Source of the DNA: Pseudomonas arsenicoxydans
GTDB lineage: Bacteria; Pseudomonadota; Gammaproteobacteria; Pseudomonadales; Pseudomonadaceae
NCBI RefSeq assembly: GCF_900103875.1
Contig: NZ_LT629705.1
Span: forward strand, 2,241,001 to 2,305,000
Reading direction: 5' to 3'
Length of the DNA: 64,000 nucleotides
The notes under the pieces were generated by a model. That model made no database searches. It was not told the origin of the DNA and saw only the letters and a program-made list of their open reading frames with translations. Below are positions 13,184-22,258 of the stretch, piece after piece. Every line of letters starts with the position of its first letter. Position 1 is the stretch's first letter. The translations under genes were made by a program, and so were the position numbers.

Positions 13184-14548
13184 TCAGACCGGAAGGTGGA
13201 TGCCGAAGGTATTCATCCCGTGATCACTGCGCACAAACACATCCCCGCCGTGCATCAGTGCAATCGCCTTGACGATCGCCAGCCCCAACCCGTGGTTGTT
13301 GCCGCTATTGCTGCGTGACGCATCCACCCGGTAAAAACGCTCGAACAATCGAGGCAAATGCTCGCTGGCAATCGGTGAGCCAGGGTTGGCCACACCGATG
13401 CTCACCTGATGCGCCTCAACCTCGATATTCACCTCGATCATTTGTCCGGGCTCGGTGTGCTGCACCGCGTTACTCAACAAATTAATCAGCGCCCGGCGCA
13501 AATGCGCGATCTCGATCCGCACTTGCGCATCACCACTGACGCGTACCTGAACCTGCGCATCCTCAAGAATGAAATCCAGATATTCCAGGGTCGTCGCCAC
13601 TTCATTGGCCAGCGAGGTGGACGTCAGTTTGGTGGCCTTGCTGCCCTGATCCGCGCTGGCAAGAAACAGCATGTCATTGATGATCGAACGCAGCCGCTCC
13701 AGCTCTTCAAGGTTCGATTGCAGCACTTCGAAATAGTGTTCGGCAGAACGCCCGCGAGTGAGCGCCACCTGGGTCTGGCCGATCAGGTTGGTCAAGGGCG
13801 AACGCAGTTCATGGGCAACGTCGGCGTTGAACGACTCCAGCCGCGAATAGGCCTGTTCAACCCGCTCCAGTGTCGAGTTGAACGAATGGACGAACTGATT
13901 GAGTTCCGGCGGCAATGACGACATGCGCAAGCGCCCGGAACGCAATGGCGGCGCCAGTCGCTGGGCTTCCTGAGACAACTTGATCAACGGTTTCAGACCA
14001 ATGCGCGCTACCCAATACCCCAGTGCCGAAGCCAGCAACACGCCGATGATCGCGAGGCTGATCAGGGCGATCAGCAGGTGATGCTGAGTCTGGAAAAACG
14101 TCTCGGTGTCGATGCCGATCATGAAGCGCAGCGGCGGGCGTTGATCCTTGGCCGGGAACTGGCTGACCAACACTTTCAGCGGATACGGCTGGTCCGGCAG
14201 GGTCATGTCGCGCATCCCCAGCGGGCCTTCGGCAAAGGCGCGGATCTGCGGCGTCAGGTTGCCGTATTCGTAGTTCGGATCGCCGCTGATGATCCAGAAA
14301 CTGATGCGCTTGTCTTCTTCGCCGAGCAGATTGAGCTTGTTGTTGATCTTCACCCAATGCTCCGGCGTGCCATAACGCCCGACCGTGGATTCGAGCACGC
14401 TGTAGCGCGCGTCCAGCTCGGCTTCGGGCAACAGGCCCAGGCCTTTATCGACCTGTTGATACAGCGCCCAGCCGATCAGCAGGAACACCAGCAGCGCCAC
14501 CAGCGTAAACATCCCACTGAGGCGCAGCGCAATCGAGTTACTGGACAC
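13184..14548 (-). CDS. Sensor histidine kinase, heavy-metal (CusS/CopS) type
   Basis: A 454-residue membrane kinase. One N-terminal membrane helix (FTLVALLVFLLIGWALYQQ), a periplasmic domain of about 140 residues, and a second helix (HLLIALISLAIIGVLLASALGYWVA region) lead into HAMP. The DHp box DVAHELRSPLTNLIGQ (His about 246) and the ATPase boxes NLLSNAVQHTEPG and NHGLGLAIVKAIALMHGG follow. It starts at a GTG overlapping the end of the regulator gene by 11 bases. Placement downstream of an RND pump suggests it senses a pump substrate. The metal-type label rests on resemblance of the kinase core to CusS-like proteins. Confidence 0.85.
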   Translation of the reverse strand: MSSNSIALRLSGMFTLVALLVFLLIGWALYQQVDKGLGLLPEAELDARYSVLESTVGRYGTPEHWVKINNKLNLLGEEDKRISFWIISGDPNYEYGNLTPQIRAFAEGPLGMRDMTLPDQPYPLKVLVSQFPAKDQRPPLRFMIGIDTETFFQTQHHLLIALISLAIIGVLLASALGYWVARIGLKPLIKLSQEAQRLAPPLRSGRLRMSSLPPELNQFVHSFNSTLERVEQAYSRLESFNADVAHELRSPLTNLIGQTQVALTRGRSAEHYFEVLQSNLEELERLRSIINDMLFLASADQGSKATKLTSTSLANEVATTLEYLDFILEDAQVQVRVSGDAQVRIEIAHLRRALINLLSNAVQHTEPGQMIEVNIEVEAHQVSIGVANPGSPIASEHLPRLFERFYRVDASRSNSGNNHGLGLAIVKAIALMHGGDVFVRSDHGMNTFGIHLPV

Positions 14549-15215
14549 CGCGGCTCTCCAGCACATAACCCATGCCACGGATCGTGTGCAGCAGTTTTTC
14601 GTCGAACGGCCCGTCGAGCTTGGCCCGCAGGCGCTTGATCGCGACTTCGACGACGTTGGCGTCGCTGTCGAAATTGATGTCCCAGACCATTTCGGCAATC
14701 GCCGTTTTCGAGAGGATTTCACCCTGCCGACGGGCCAGCACGCTCAGCAGCGAGAACTCCTTGGCAGTCAGGTCCAGACGCGTACCGGCGCGGGTCGCCT
14801 TGCGGCTGATCAAATCTATCCACAGGTCGGCGATGCTCACTTGCACCGGTTCGTGGCCGCCGCTGCGTCGGGTCAGCGCTTGCAGGCGTGCCACCAGTTC
14901 CAGGAAGGAAAACGGCTTGCCAAGATAATCGTCTGCGCCATCGCGCAGGCCTTTGATGCGGTCTTCGACACGCTCGCGGGCGGTGAGCATGATCACCGGA
15001 GTTTGCTTGCGTGCACGCAAGGCACGCAGTACGCCGAAGCCGTCGAGGCCCGGCAGCATGACGTCGAGGACGATCACCGCGTAGTCGCTTTCCAGCGCCA
15101 GGTGCAGGCCTTCGATGCCGTCGCGCGCCAGGTCCACGGTGTAACCCTGTTCCGTCAGGCCGCGGTGCAAATAGTCCGCGGTTTTTTCTTCGTCTTCGAT
15201 AATCAGAACGCGCAT
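14538..15215 (-). CDS. OmpR/CusR-type response regulator
   Basis: A 225-residue two-domain regulator. The receiver domain has the acidic pair IEDEEK, phosphoacceptor D51 (VIVLDVMLPG) and lysine GKPFSFLEL. The C-terminal winged helix contains DLTAKEFSLLSVLARRQGEILSK and the wing NVVEVAIKRLRAKLDGPF. It begins 9 bases after the RND pump gene and overlaps the kinase gene, so pump and sensor system form one operon and presumably autoregulate. Confidence 0.93.
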   Translation of the reverse strand: MRVLIIEDEEKTADYLHRGLTEQGYTVDLARDGIEGLHLALESDYAVIVLDVMLPGLDGFGVLRALRARKQTPVIMLTARERVEDRIKGLRDGADDYLGKPFSFLELVARLQALTRRSGGHEPVQVSIADLWIDLISRKATRAGTRLDLTAKEFSLLSVLARRQGEILSKTAIAEMVWDINFDSDANVVEVAIKRLRAKLDGPFDEKLLHTIRGMGYVLESRGVQ

Positions 15216-15224
15216 GACCCCGCC

Positions 15225-18200
15225 TCAGTCTGTGGTTGCCAGCGCCGGCATCGGTGCAGGTTTGGGCTTATGGAATAGCCGCTCGAGCCACAAGTATATG
15301 ACCGGAGTGGTGAACAACGTCAGCGCCTGACTTACCAGCAAGCCGCCGACGACCGCGATCCCCAATGGCTGGCGCAGTTCGGCGCCGGTGCCGTAGCCGA
15401 GCATCAGTGGCAATGCACCCAACAGGGCGGCGAGGGTGGTCATGATGATCGGCCGGAACCGCGTGATACAGGCCTTGAAAATCGCCTCTTCCGGCGCCAA
15501 GCCGCCGTTGCGTTGGGCATCGAGTGCGAAGTCGATCATCAGGATGCCGTTTTTCTTCACGATCCCGATCAGCAACACCAGCCCGATCAGCGCCATGATC
15601 GAAAAGTCCTGGCCGCAGATCCACAGCATGATCACCGCGCCGAGCCCCGCCGATGGCAGTGTCGAGATGATGGTCAGCGGGTGCACGAAGCTCTCGTAAA
15701 GCACGCCGAGAATGATGTATACCGCCACCAGCGCCGCCAGAATCAGCCACGGCTGGCTGGCCAGCGAACTCTGGAATGCCTGCGCCGCACCCTGGAAGTT
15801 ACCGCTCATGGCCGCCGGCATGCCGATCTCGGCCTTGGCCTGGTTGAGCATGATCACGGCATCGCCCAACGCCACGCCGGGCGCCAGGTTGAACGACAGG
15901 TTGGCGGCCGGGAACATACCGTCATGGGCAATGGACAGCGGGCCGACGGTGGGCGCATCGAATTTCGCCAGTGCCGACAGCGGCACCATTTCCCCGCTCA
16001 GGGGTGAGCGCAGGTAGAAGTAGTTGAGGCTTTCGGCTTTGCCGCGTTGTTTGGTATCCAGTTCCAGAATCACGTTGTATTGGTTGATCTGGGTCTGGAA
16101 CTCGTTGATCTGCCGCTGACCGAACGCATCGTACAGCGCCTCATCGACATCACTGGCGGTCAGGCCGAAACGCGCGGCGGCGCTGCGGTCGATGCTGATG
16201 TGGGTGATGCTGCCGCCCAGTTGCAGGTCGTTGGAAATGTCGCGGAACGCCGGGTTGGCGCGCAGCTTTTCCGTCAGGCGCTGGGTCCAGGAGCTGAGGG
16301 TCGCGCCGTCGTTGCTCTTGAGCACGTATTGGTACTGGGCGCGACTCGGCCCGGAGCTGAGGTTGATGTCCTGGCCGGCACGCAGGTACAGCACGATGCC
16401 CGGGACTTTCATCAGTTTCGGGCGAATCCGGTCAATGAACTGACTGGCCGAAACGTCACGGTCTCCGCGTTTTTTCAGGGAGATCCAGAAGCGGCCGTTG
16501 GCGATGGTCTGGTTACTGCCCGAGACGCCGACCGAGTGGGAAAACGCCGCGACGGCGGGGTCTGCGGCGACGATTTCGGCCATCGCCAAGTGTTTTTTCA
16601 CCATGTCGCCGTAGGAAATATCGGCGGCGGCTTCGGTGGTCCCGAGGACAAAACCGGTGTCCTGCACCGGGAAAAAGCCCTTGGGGATAAAGATGTAACC
16701 GGCAATCGCCAGGCCCAGTGACAGGCAGAACACCCCGATCATCAATTTCTGGTGGGCGAGGGCGCGGCGCAGGAGTTTTTCGTAGCCCGCCAGCAAGCGT
16801 TCGCCAAACGTCGGTTTGCTGTGGGCGTGATGCACCGGCGCACGCATGAACAGCGCGGCGAGCGTGGGCGCCAATGTCAGGGATACCACCACCGAAATCA
16901 TAATGGTCGAGGTGGCGGTCAGGGCGAACTCCTTGAACAGCCGCCCGACCACGCCGCCCATGAACAGCAGCGGAATGAACGCCGCCACCAGCGAGAAGCT
17001 GATGGACACCACGGTAAAACCAATCTCGCCGGCGCCCTTGATCGCCGCCTCGCGCATGCCGTCGCCAGCCTCAAGGTGACGGTGAATGTTCTCCACAACC
17101 ACAATCGCATCGTCGACCACAAACCCCACGGCCACCACGATCGCTACCAGCGTCAGGTTGTTGAGGCTGAAACCCATGATGTACATGAGGGCGAAACTGG
17201 CGGTCAGCGAAACACCCAGCACGGCGGACACAATCATGGTTGCCGACCACTGGCGCAGGAACAGCGCCATCACCGCCACCACCAGCAGGATCGCGATCAG
17301 CAGGGTGACTTCCACTTCATGCAGCGAGGCACGGATGGTCTGGGTCCGGTCGACCAGCACCTTGACCTGCACCGACGCCGGCAGCATGGCTTCGAGGCCC
17401 GGCAGGGCGGCCTGAATGCGATCCACTGTTTCGACGATGTTGGCCCCCGGTTGCCGGGAAATCACCAGGTTCACCCCAGGCTTGTCACCGGCCCAGGCTT
17501 GCACGTAGGCATCTTCCGAACCGTTGACGACTTTGGCGACGTCCTTGAGGTGAACCGGTGCACCGTCCTTGTAGGAAACGATGAGCTGACTGTATTCCTC
17601 GGGTTGGAAGAGCTGGTCGTTGGTCGACAGCGTCGAGATGCTCGACTCGCCATACAACGCACCTTTGGCCAGGTTGAGGCTGGTGTTCTGGATTGCCTGG
17701 CGAATGTCCGCCAGCGTCAGGCCGATAGCGGCGAGTTTGTCCGCCGAGGCTTGAACGCGAATCGCCGGACGTTGCTGACCGGTGATGTTGATTTGGCCTA
17801 CGCCGTTGATCTGACTGATCTGACGCGAGAGCAGGGTTTCCACCAGGTCGCTGAGTTCAGTGCCGGGCATTTGTGTCGAGTTGACGCTGAGAATCAGCAC
17901 CGGGCTGTCAGCCGGGTTGACCTTGCGCCACGTCGGCAGGGTCGGCATGTCTTTCGGCAGTTTGCCAGCGGCGGTGTTGATCGCGGCCTGTACTTCCTGG
18001 GCGGCGGTGTCGATGCTTTTGTCGAGGGTGAATTGCAGGGTCAGGTTGGTCGAGCCCAGGGCGCTGCTCGACGTCATCTGGGTCACGCCGGGGATGGCGC
18101 TGAATTGCACTTCAAGCGGCGTGGCCACCGACGACGCCATGGTTTCCGGGCTGGCGCCGGGGAGTTGCGCGGCGACCTGTATGGTCGGGAATTCCGCCTC

Positions 18201-18326
18201 TGGCAGCGGCGCGATGGGCAGGCGCGGAAAGGCGATGACGCCGAGCAGCACCAAGGCAAACGTCAGCAGAATGGTGGCGACCGGGTGATCGATGCACCAG
18301 GCCGAGATCGAGCCGTGGCCTTTCAT
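15225..18326 (-). CDS. RND efflux transporter (HAE-1 group, MdtB/MuxB-like)
   Basis: A 1033-residue inner-membrane proton antiporter with the twelve-helix RND plan. It shows an N-terminal SAWCIDHPVATILLTFALVLLG, the proton-relay helix VGFVVDDAIVVVENIHRH with paired aspartates, FALTATSTIMISVVVSLTLAPTLAALFM, and in the second half LIGIVKKNGILMIDFA. It should work with the upstream adaptor and an outer-membrane channel that is not encoded here. It overlaps the adaptor gene by ATGA. The two-aspartate helix and length fit drug/organic exporters rather than CusA-type metal pumps, so the pairing with a metal-type sensor system is notable. Confidence 0.92.
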   Translation of the reverse strand: MKGHGSISAWCIDHPVATILLTFALVLLGVIAFPRLPIAPLPEAEFPTIQVAAQLPGASPETMASSVATPLEVQFSAIPGVTQMTSSSALGSTNLTLQFTLDKSIDTAAQEVQAAINTAAGKLPKDMPTLPTWRKVNPADSPVLILSVNSTQMPGTELSDLVETLLSRQISQINGVGQINITGQQRPAIRVQASADKLAAIGLTLADIRQAIQNTSLNLAKGALYGESSISTLSTNDQLFQPEEYSQLIVSYKDGAPVHLKDVAKVVNGSEDAYVQAWAGDKPGVNLVISRQPGANIVETVDRIQAALPGLEAMLPASVQVKVLVDRTQTIRASLHEVEVTLLIAILLVVAVMALFLRQWSATMIVSAVLGVSLTASFALMYIMGFSLNNLTLVAIVVAVGFVVDDAIVVVENIHRHLEAGDGMREAAIKGAGEIGFTVVSISFSLVAAFIPLLFMGGVVGRLFKEFALTATSTIMISVVVSLTLAPTLAALFMRAPVHHAHSKPTFGERLLAGYEKLLRRALAHQKLMIGVFCLSLGLAIAGYIFIPKGFFPVQDTGFVLGTTEAAADISYGDMVKKHLAMAEIVAADPAVAAFSHSVGVSGSNQTIANGRFWISLKKRGDRDVSASQFIDRIRPKLMKVPGIVLYLRAGQDINLSSGPSRAQYQYVLKSNDGATLSSWTQRLTEKLRANPAFRDISNDLQLGGSITHISIDRSAAARFGLTASDVDEALYDAFGQRQINEFQTQINQYNVILELDTKQRGKAESLNYFYLRSPLSGEMVPLSALAKFDAPTVGPLSIAHDGMFPAANLSFNLAPGVALGDAVIMLNQAKAEIGMPAAMSGNFQGAAQAFQSSLASQPWLILAALVAVYIILGVLYESFVHPLTIISTLPSAGLGAVIMLWICGQDFSIMALIGLVLLIGIVKKNGILMIDFALDAQRNGGLAPEEAIFKACITRFRPIIMTTLAALLGALPLMLGYGTGAELRQPLGIAVVGGLLVSQALTLFTTPVIYLWLERLFHKPKPAPMPALATTD

Positions 18327-19483
18327 GGCTTGGACTCCGACTGAACCACTTGCGGCGGGTCGGTCAGCACCTGAACGGTGGAACCGGGCTTGAGCCGCGA
18401 TTGGCCGTCACTGACCAATATGTCGCCGGGTTTAACGCCTTTGATGATGTCCTGGCCGCTGCCTTGAGCAACCATCTGCACGGTGACGGTTTCGACTTTG
18501 TCGCCGTTGACCCGGTACACGTAATGTTGATCGAGGCCGCGTTGTACGACGGTGGGCGGCACCACCAGCGCATCTTTATCCAGCGCTGTCTGAATTTTTA
18601 CCGTCACCAGCAGGCCCGGCCAGAGTTTCTGCGCGGGGTTGTTGAATTCAGCCTTGGCGCGGATGGTCCCGGTGTTGGCGCTGATCTGGTTGTCGATCAG
18701 GGTCAGGTGGCCTTCGCCCAGCAGGTTGCCGGTTTCGCCGTCGGTGTCGGCACCGATGTAGGCTTTCACCTGCGCGTGCTCCGGGTCGTTGATCAGGCCT
18801 TGCAGGGTGGGCAGCATTTGCTGTGGCAGGGAGAATTCCACGGCAATCGGGTCGATCTGGGTCACGGTGAACAGGCCTTGGGCGTCGGTCATGCGCAGGA
18901 AGTTGCCTTCATCCACTGTGCGAATACCGACTCGGCCGGTGACCGGGGAGCGAATCTGTGTGTAGGAAAGCTGTACTTGCGCGGCGTCGATCGAGGCTTG
19001 GTTGCCTTGGGCGGTGGCTTTGAGTTGGTTGACCAGGGCTTGTTGCTGGTCGTAGGTCTGCTTGGATATGCCGTCGTCGACGCTGAGCAGTTTGTAGCGC
19101 TTGAGGTTGACTTGTGCGACTTGCAGTTGTGCCTGGCTTTCGCCGAGTTGCGCGCGGGCCTGGTCGAGGCTGGCGCGGATCGAACGGTCGTCGATGGTCG
19201 CGAGCAGGTCGCCTTTGTTCACCAGTTGGCCTTCTTTGACCATGATTTTGGTGAGGATGCCGTCGATTTGCGGGCGGACGACGACGCTGTGCAGTGATAG
19301 GACTGAGCCGATGCCGCTGACGTAGCGGGGGACGTCTTTTGCGGTGACGCTGACGACGCGAACGGGGATTGCTGTGGGCGCGGTGAGTTTGGTTGTGGCG
19401 GGTTTGGTGGCGTACCACACGCCCAGCGCTGCCATGACGATCAGAAGGGTTGCGAGCAGGGCGGGTTTTTTCTGAATTCGCAT
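18323..19483 (-). CDS. RND efflux periplasmic adaptor (MdtA-like membrane fusion protein)
   Basis: A 386-residue adaptor anchored by an N-terminal helix (LLATLLIVMAALGVWYA). The lipoyl half-motifs VVVRPQIDGILTKIMVKEGQLVNKGDLLATID and YTQIRSPVTGRVGIRTVDEGN flank an alpha-helical hairpin (LDQARAQLGESQAQLQVAQ). A beta-barrel domain and a membrane-proximal domain follow. First gene of the pump operon, overlapping the transporter by four bases. The stretch upstream of it carries repeats rather than another gene, so its promoter lies shortly before 19483. Confidence 0.92.
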   Translation of the reverse strand: MRIQKKPALLATLLIVMAALGVWYATKPATTKLTAPTAIPVRVVSVTAKDVPRYVSGIGSVLSLHSVVVRPQIDGILTKIMVKEGQLVNKGDLLATIDDRSIRASLDQARAQLGESQAQLQVAQVNLKRYKLLSVDDGISKQTYDQQQALVNQLKATAQGNQASIDAAQVQLSYTQIRSPVTGRVGIRTVDEGNFLRMTDAQGLFTVTQIDPIAVEFSLPQQMLPTLQGLINDPEHAQVKAYIGADTDGETGNLLGEGHLTLIDNQISANTGTIRAKAEFNNPAQKLWPGLLVTVKIQTALDKDALVVPPTVVQRGLDQHYVYRVNGDKVETVTVQMVAQGSGQDIIKGVKPGDILVSDGQSRLKPGSTVQVLTDPPQVVQSESKP

Positions 19484-20159
19484 GCGTGTGGGGCGCCGGG
19501 GCTTGGGGTTTTGGTCGGGTTTGTATTTTCCTTTATAAACCTGTTTGGTGGTCGGGAAGGTGACTGGTAACTGACGGCGCTGTCAGTTTGGGGCGTTCTT
19601 TTGGTCTTGGCGGCCTTTGGGCCGACCATGCTTTGGGGTGACTGGGCGCATATCCGTTGCTGCGGTGATGGCGGCTGGCGGTTTCGCCCTTACGGCGAGT
19701 CCCTTTTGGCAAACGCCCCAAAAGGAACCAAAAGGTCTCGCCCCGGCGTCCGGCCCCTCGCTGGGGCTCGGTGTTCCTTCGTTCCGGCATTCATCTGGGG
19801 GCATCGCCTCCGGTCTGCTTCGCGACGACCTCCTCTCGATGTGTTCGACTTCGTCGAACGGCGCTACGCGCCTCCCCCCAGATGAACGCCTCCACTCAGC
19901 CTGCCGAAGGGGCGGGTGGATCAAGATCAAAAGCTGCAGGCGAGCTACCGCTCGGCCTGTTGAGTGGTGAGAAGCGGGCGGTACGCCTCGATTTGCTGTG
20001 GGGGCTGGCCTGTCGGCGATGGCGGCATGCCAGCCGACCAGTCTCTCCCTGCTGCCCCGTGATCGTTCCCTACGCTCCGCGTGGGAATGCCGCCCGGGAC
20101 GCTCCGCGTTCCATTTTTGTGTTTAACGATGTGTAAGAAACACAGCACTTTCCCACGCA
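19484..20159. other. Gene-free stretch with dispersed pseudomonad repeat-like sequence
   Basis: About 680 bases without a credible gene. Several open frames exist, but all are arginine- and proline-rich composition artefacts without ribosome sites. The block at roughly 19560-19960 (GGCGTTCTTTTGG, CCGTTGCTGCGGTGATGGCG, CGCCTTCGACTCCGCC-like short palindromes) and the short palindrome GCTCCGCGTGGGAA near 20078 look like sequence I know as dispersed intergenic repeats in the P. fluorescens group. That recognition is from memory and has not been checked by alignment. Confidence 0.45.
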
Positions 20160-20445
20160 TTTTTCAGGTTGCCGGGTAGGAAGCGTGTTCTCTAACCTCT
20201 GGCTGTCGCTGAAAACTCAGCGACCGGGAGTGAGATTCCGGCTGAACAATTGGAAACCAGCGCAAGGCCCCCCATAATTGCCGCCAGCTTATCCGCTGCC
20301 TGCAAGTTTTTTATGGCGGCTGTGTGCGGGCGGACTTCGGTCTGGCCGGGTTCCTTTTGCCGGTAATCTCACACCGCACATAGCTGCCACCTCTGTTCCG
20401 AGTGAGATCGGAAATTGATGGCTCCAACATCAAAAGGAAATTTGC
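20160..20445 (+). ncRNA. Structured 5' leader of the DUF6124 gene (candidate cis-regulatory RNA)
   Basis: Several strong stems lie in the 286 bases before the ATG. AGGTT/AACCT spans 20166-20197. GTCGCTGA-AAAC-TCAGCGAC (20205-20224) is a perfect 8-bp hairpin. A 16-position stem pairs 20314-20329 with 20374-20389 with only two G-U pairs. TTGATG/CATCAA (20415-20433) sits just before the ribosome site AAAAGGA. AATCTCAC (20365-20372) can pair either with GTGAGATT (20230-20237) or with GTGAGATC (20402-20409, one G-U), and GCCGCCA (20280-20286) competes for the first arm of the long stem. Alternative pairing of this kind suggests a switch or attenuator; no ligand is known to me. Confidence 0.55.
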
Positions 20446-20817
20446 ATGGATAAGTTAATCCCCGACCCACCCCTCAACACCACAACCCAAAACGCCGAGA
20501 CCGCCCAGGCCGAAGCGCTCATCAAAGACCATGAAGCGATAAAGCGCGCGCTCGATTACTACCTCGATCCACCCGGGCAATACAGCGTAAAACCCCGTCG
20601 TCCAAGCACGATGTTCATGGTTGTCCCCGAAGTTGATTCTGAAAGTCTGTTGGCTCATGCCTGTGAGTCTTTGGCGTCGGCGAGTGTGATGGCCGGTGAT
20701 TTTGCGACGAGTCTGGTGGGGCCGCAGCGGCATACGGTGTTGGCGATTCAGCAGGTGGTCATGCTGGCGGAGTTGGCGGTGAATCGGGTGTTGGATAGGG
20801 TTGAGGTTCCGGCGTAA
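20446..20817 (+). CDS. DUF6124 family protein (pseudomonad, function unknown)
   Basis: A 123-residue soluble protein of a family common in Pseudomonas and formerly labelled DUF3077. Typical pieces are an N-terminal PDPPLNTTT, then FMVVPEVDSESLLAHACESLASASVMAGDFATSLVGPQRH and a C-terminal helix LAIQQVVMLAELAVNRVLDRVE. The ATG has AAAAGGAAATTTGC in front. No enzymatic motif or signal peptide is seen. The long structured leader upstream is the most striking thing about this locus. Family assignment is from pattern recognition. Confidence 0.75.
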   Translation: MDKLIPDPPLNTTTQNAETAQAEALIKDHEAIKRALDYYLDPPGQYSVKPRRPSTMFMVVPEVDSESLLAHACESLASASVMAGDFATSLVGPQRHTVLAIQQVVMLAELAVNRVLDRVEVPA

Positions 20818-20852
20818 ATAGCGTTCGGTCAGGTTGACCGCGTTATCGTTCT

Positions 20853-20876
20853 TCGCGGGCAAGCCCGCTCCCACAG
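20853..20876. repeat. REP element (single)
   Basis: TCGCGGGCAAGCCCGCTCCC followed by ACAG: a palindromic GCGGGC-AA-GCCCGC core plus the CTCCCACAG tail of the pseudomonad REP family, 35 bases after the DUF6124 stop. Confidence 0.9.
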
Positions 20877-21011
20877 GTGCTGGGGTTGCTCGCGAACAAA
20901 ACCCGACGGACTCGCTTGCGGCGTGAAGCTTGCGGCGCTCGACACGGGTATACTGCCGGCTTTCGCGGCTCGCTGACCGGGCCCGACTCTTTTGCATCAC
21001 CCGGAGCTTTC

Positions 21012-21269
21012 ATGACTTCCCCGACACAACCGCCGGTTGCCGACGCTTTGAGCGACGACCAGGCAGACCTGCCAGACAGCGTCGACTCCAGCGCAGACAG
21101 CGAAACCAAAGCCGCGATTCCGGCGTTCAAGTTCCCGTTCAAACCGGGTGAGTTGGCTGCTGCGAAGAACGCGAGCCAGCCTTGGTACAAGAATGGCGCG
21201 AAGAATGGCCATACCAAGACGCCGGGGGCTGCGCCTCCGGGGACGCGTCGTTCGATGGGTAAGCGCTGA
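21012..21269 (+). CDS. Small conserved-looking protein of unknown function
   Basis: An 85-residue, soluble and probably largely disordered protein (MTSPTQPPVAD). It has an acidic first half, then PAFKFPFKPGELAAAKNASQPW and a basic tail ending GTRRSMGKR. The frame is open upstream, but the ATG at 21012 has GGAG eight bases before it and upstream residues are composition artefacts. A possible -10 (TATACT) lies near 20949. I do not recognise a domain; the aromatic/basic motif in the second half could bind nucleic acid, which is only a guess. Confidence 0.65.
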   Translation: MTSPTQPPVADALSDDQADLPDSVDSSADSETKAAIPAFKFPFKPGELAAAKNASQPWYKNGAKNGHTKTPGAAPPGTRRSMGKR

Positions 21270-21295
21270 GTTTTAGCTTCTGCGGTGCCTGTTGT

Positions 21296-21400
21296 GGCCT
21301 CATCGCGGGCAAGCCCGCTCCCACAGTGGATTTTCGTCGTACACAAAACCTGTGTCTTATGTAGATCACCTGTGGGAGCGGGCTTGCCCGCGATGAGGCC
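21296..21400. repeat. REP pair in inverted orientation (REPIN)
   Basis: Two REP copies face each other: GGCCTCATCGCGGGCAAGCC (21296 onward) through CTCCCACAG, about 45 bases of spacer, then CTGTGGGAGCGGGCTTGCCC through GCGATGAGGCC. The homology extends beyond the core (GGCCTCATC/GATGAGGCC), as expected for a mobile REP doublet. It lies between convergent genes. Confidence 0.9.
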
Positions 21401-21424
21401 ATGCCAGACGACATATCCTCTGGA

Positions 21425-22174
21425 TCAAGCCGCCCGCAACGAAATAAACGCATAGTTCACTGGCGCATCCATCGCCACTTGCGCCCCGGCTGCCTGCACT
21501 TGCCCGGCGATATCCTCCCCCGACACATGAAACAACCAGTCACTGCCAGACGTCTCCAGCGGTTGCGCTGAAGCCTGATCAATGACCGCAGCAAACGCGC
21601 TCATGTCCGGCAGATAAGCGGTAAACCCATCTCCCTTCAGCGCTGTAGTCCGAATCCCCAGCAATCCGCAAATTGCATCCTTGGTCTGAATGTCGTCTCG
21701 ATCCGCCTGACGTGAGCGCTGGATCAGTGCCGCCAGTTCCTGATCCACCAGCTCGCCGCCAATGATCAAGTCAGGGCCTTGTTCCCAGGACTCCGGCGGG
21801 CATTCTTTAACGGCGGTGTTCAGCGCGATGTGCGGGTTGATTTCCATCGGGTAGATGCGGCAGACCAGCGGCCGACGTTCATAGATGCGGCAGAGGTTGT
21901 CTTCGTCAAGATTCCGGCAGCGACCGACGTTGTAGGCGGCAAAGGTAATCGCGACGTAGGCGTCAGACGCGCCACTTCGAACCCGCGCTGAGCGGCGTTC
22001 GGCGTGTTCGCGTTGTTGCGCCGGCAGGCCCAGGCCGTTGCCTAGGAAACCTTCCACCAGCACGATCACTTGACCGCCGTCGGCTGCCCACATGCGGGCT
22101 TCGGCCAGGGTCAGGGGCACGTGGTGGTCGGTGCAGCATTTGCCGCAGCCTACGCAGGAAAACGTCGTATTCAT
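21425..22174 (-). CDS. YkgJ-family cysteine-cluster protein
   Basis: A 249-residue cytoplasmic protein. The N-terminal motif FSCVGCGKCCTDHHVPLTLAEARMW is the YkgJ/UPF0153 signature, a compact cysteine cluster thought to hold zinc or an Fe-S centre. CRIYERRPLVCRIYPMEINPH supplies the other conserved cysteines. The C-terminal half is variable. The biochemical role of the family is not established. It starts at an ATG and stands alone between a REP pair and a small exported protein gene on the same strand. Confidence 0.85.
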   Translation of the reverse strand: MNTTFSCVGCGKCCTDHHVPLTLAEARMWAADGGQVIVLVEGFLGNGLGLPAQQREHAERRSARVRSGASDAYVAITFAAYNVGRCRNLDEDNLCRIYERRPLVCRIYPMEINPHIALNTAVKECPPESWEQGPDLIIGGELVDQELAALIQRSRQADRDDIQTKDAICGLLGIRTTALKGDGFTAYLPDMSAFAAVIDQASAQPLETSGSDWLFHVSGEDIAGQVQAAGAQVAMDAPVNYAFISLRAA

Positions 22175-22258
22175 CAGGCTTCAGGTCGCAGGTAAAAGTC
22201 AGGAAGCGGCGTCAGAATCTCACCGCATAGACCTGCGTCGAAGCAAGTTATGCGCCAG

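Noticed and set aside
16752..18344. A 530-codon plus-strand frame opposite the RND transporter
   Set aside because: Same kind of artefact: composition dominated by His, Gln, Arg and Gly, with no signal, membrane or domain pattern.
19583..20136. Several overlapping open frames of 85-121 codons on both strands between the pump operon and the DUF6124 gene
   Set aside because: None has a ribosome site, all overlap each other, and the DNA resembles dispersed intergenic repeat sequence.
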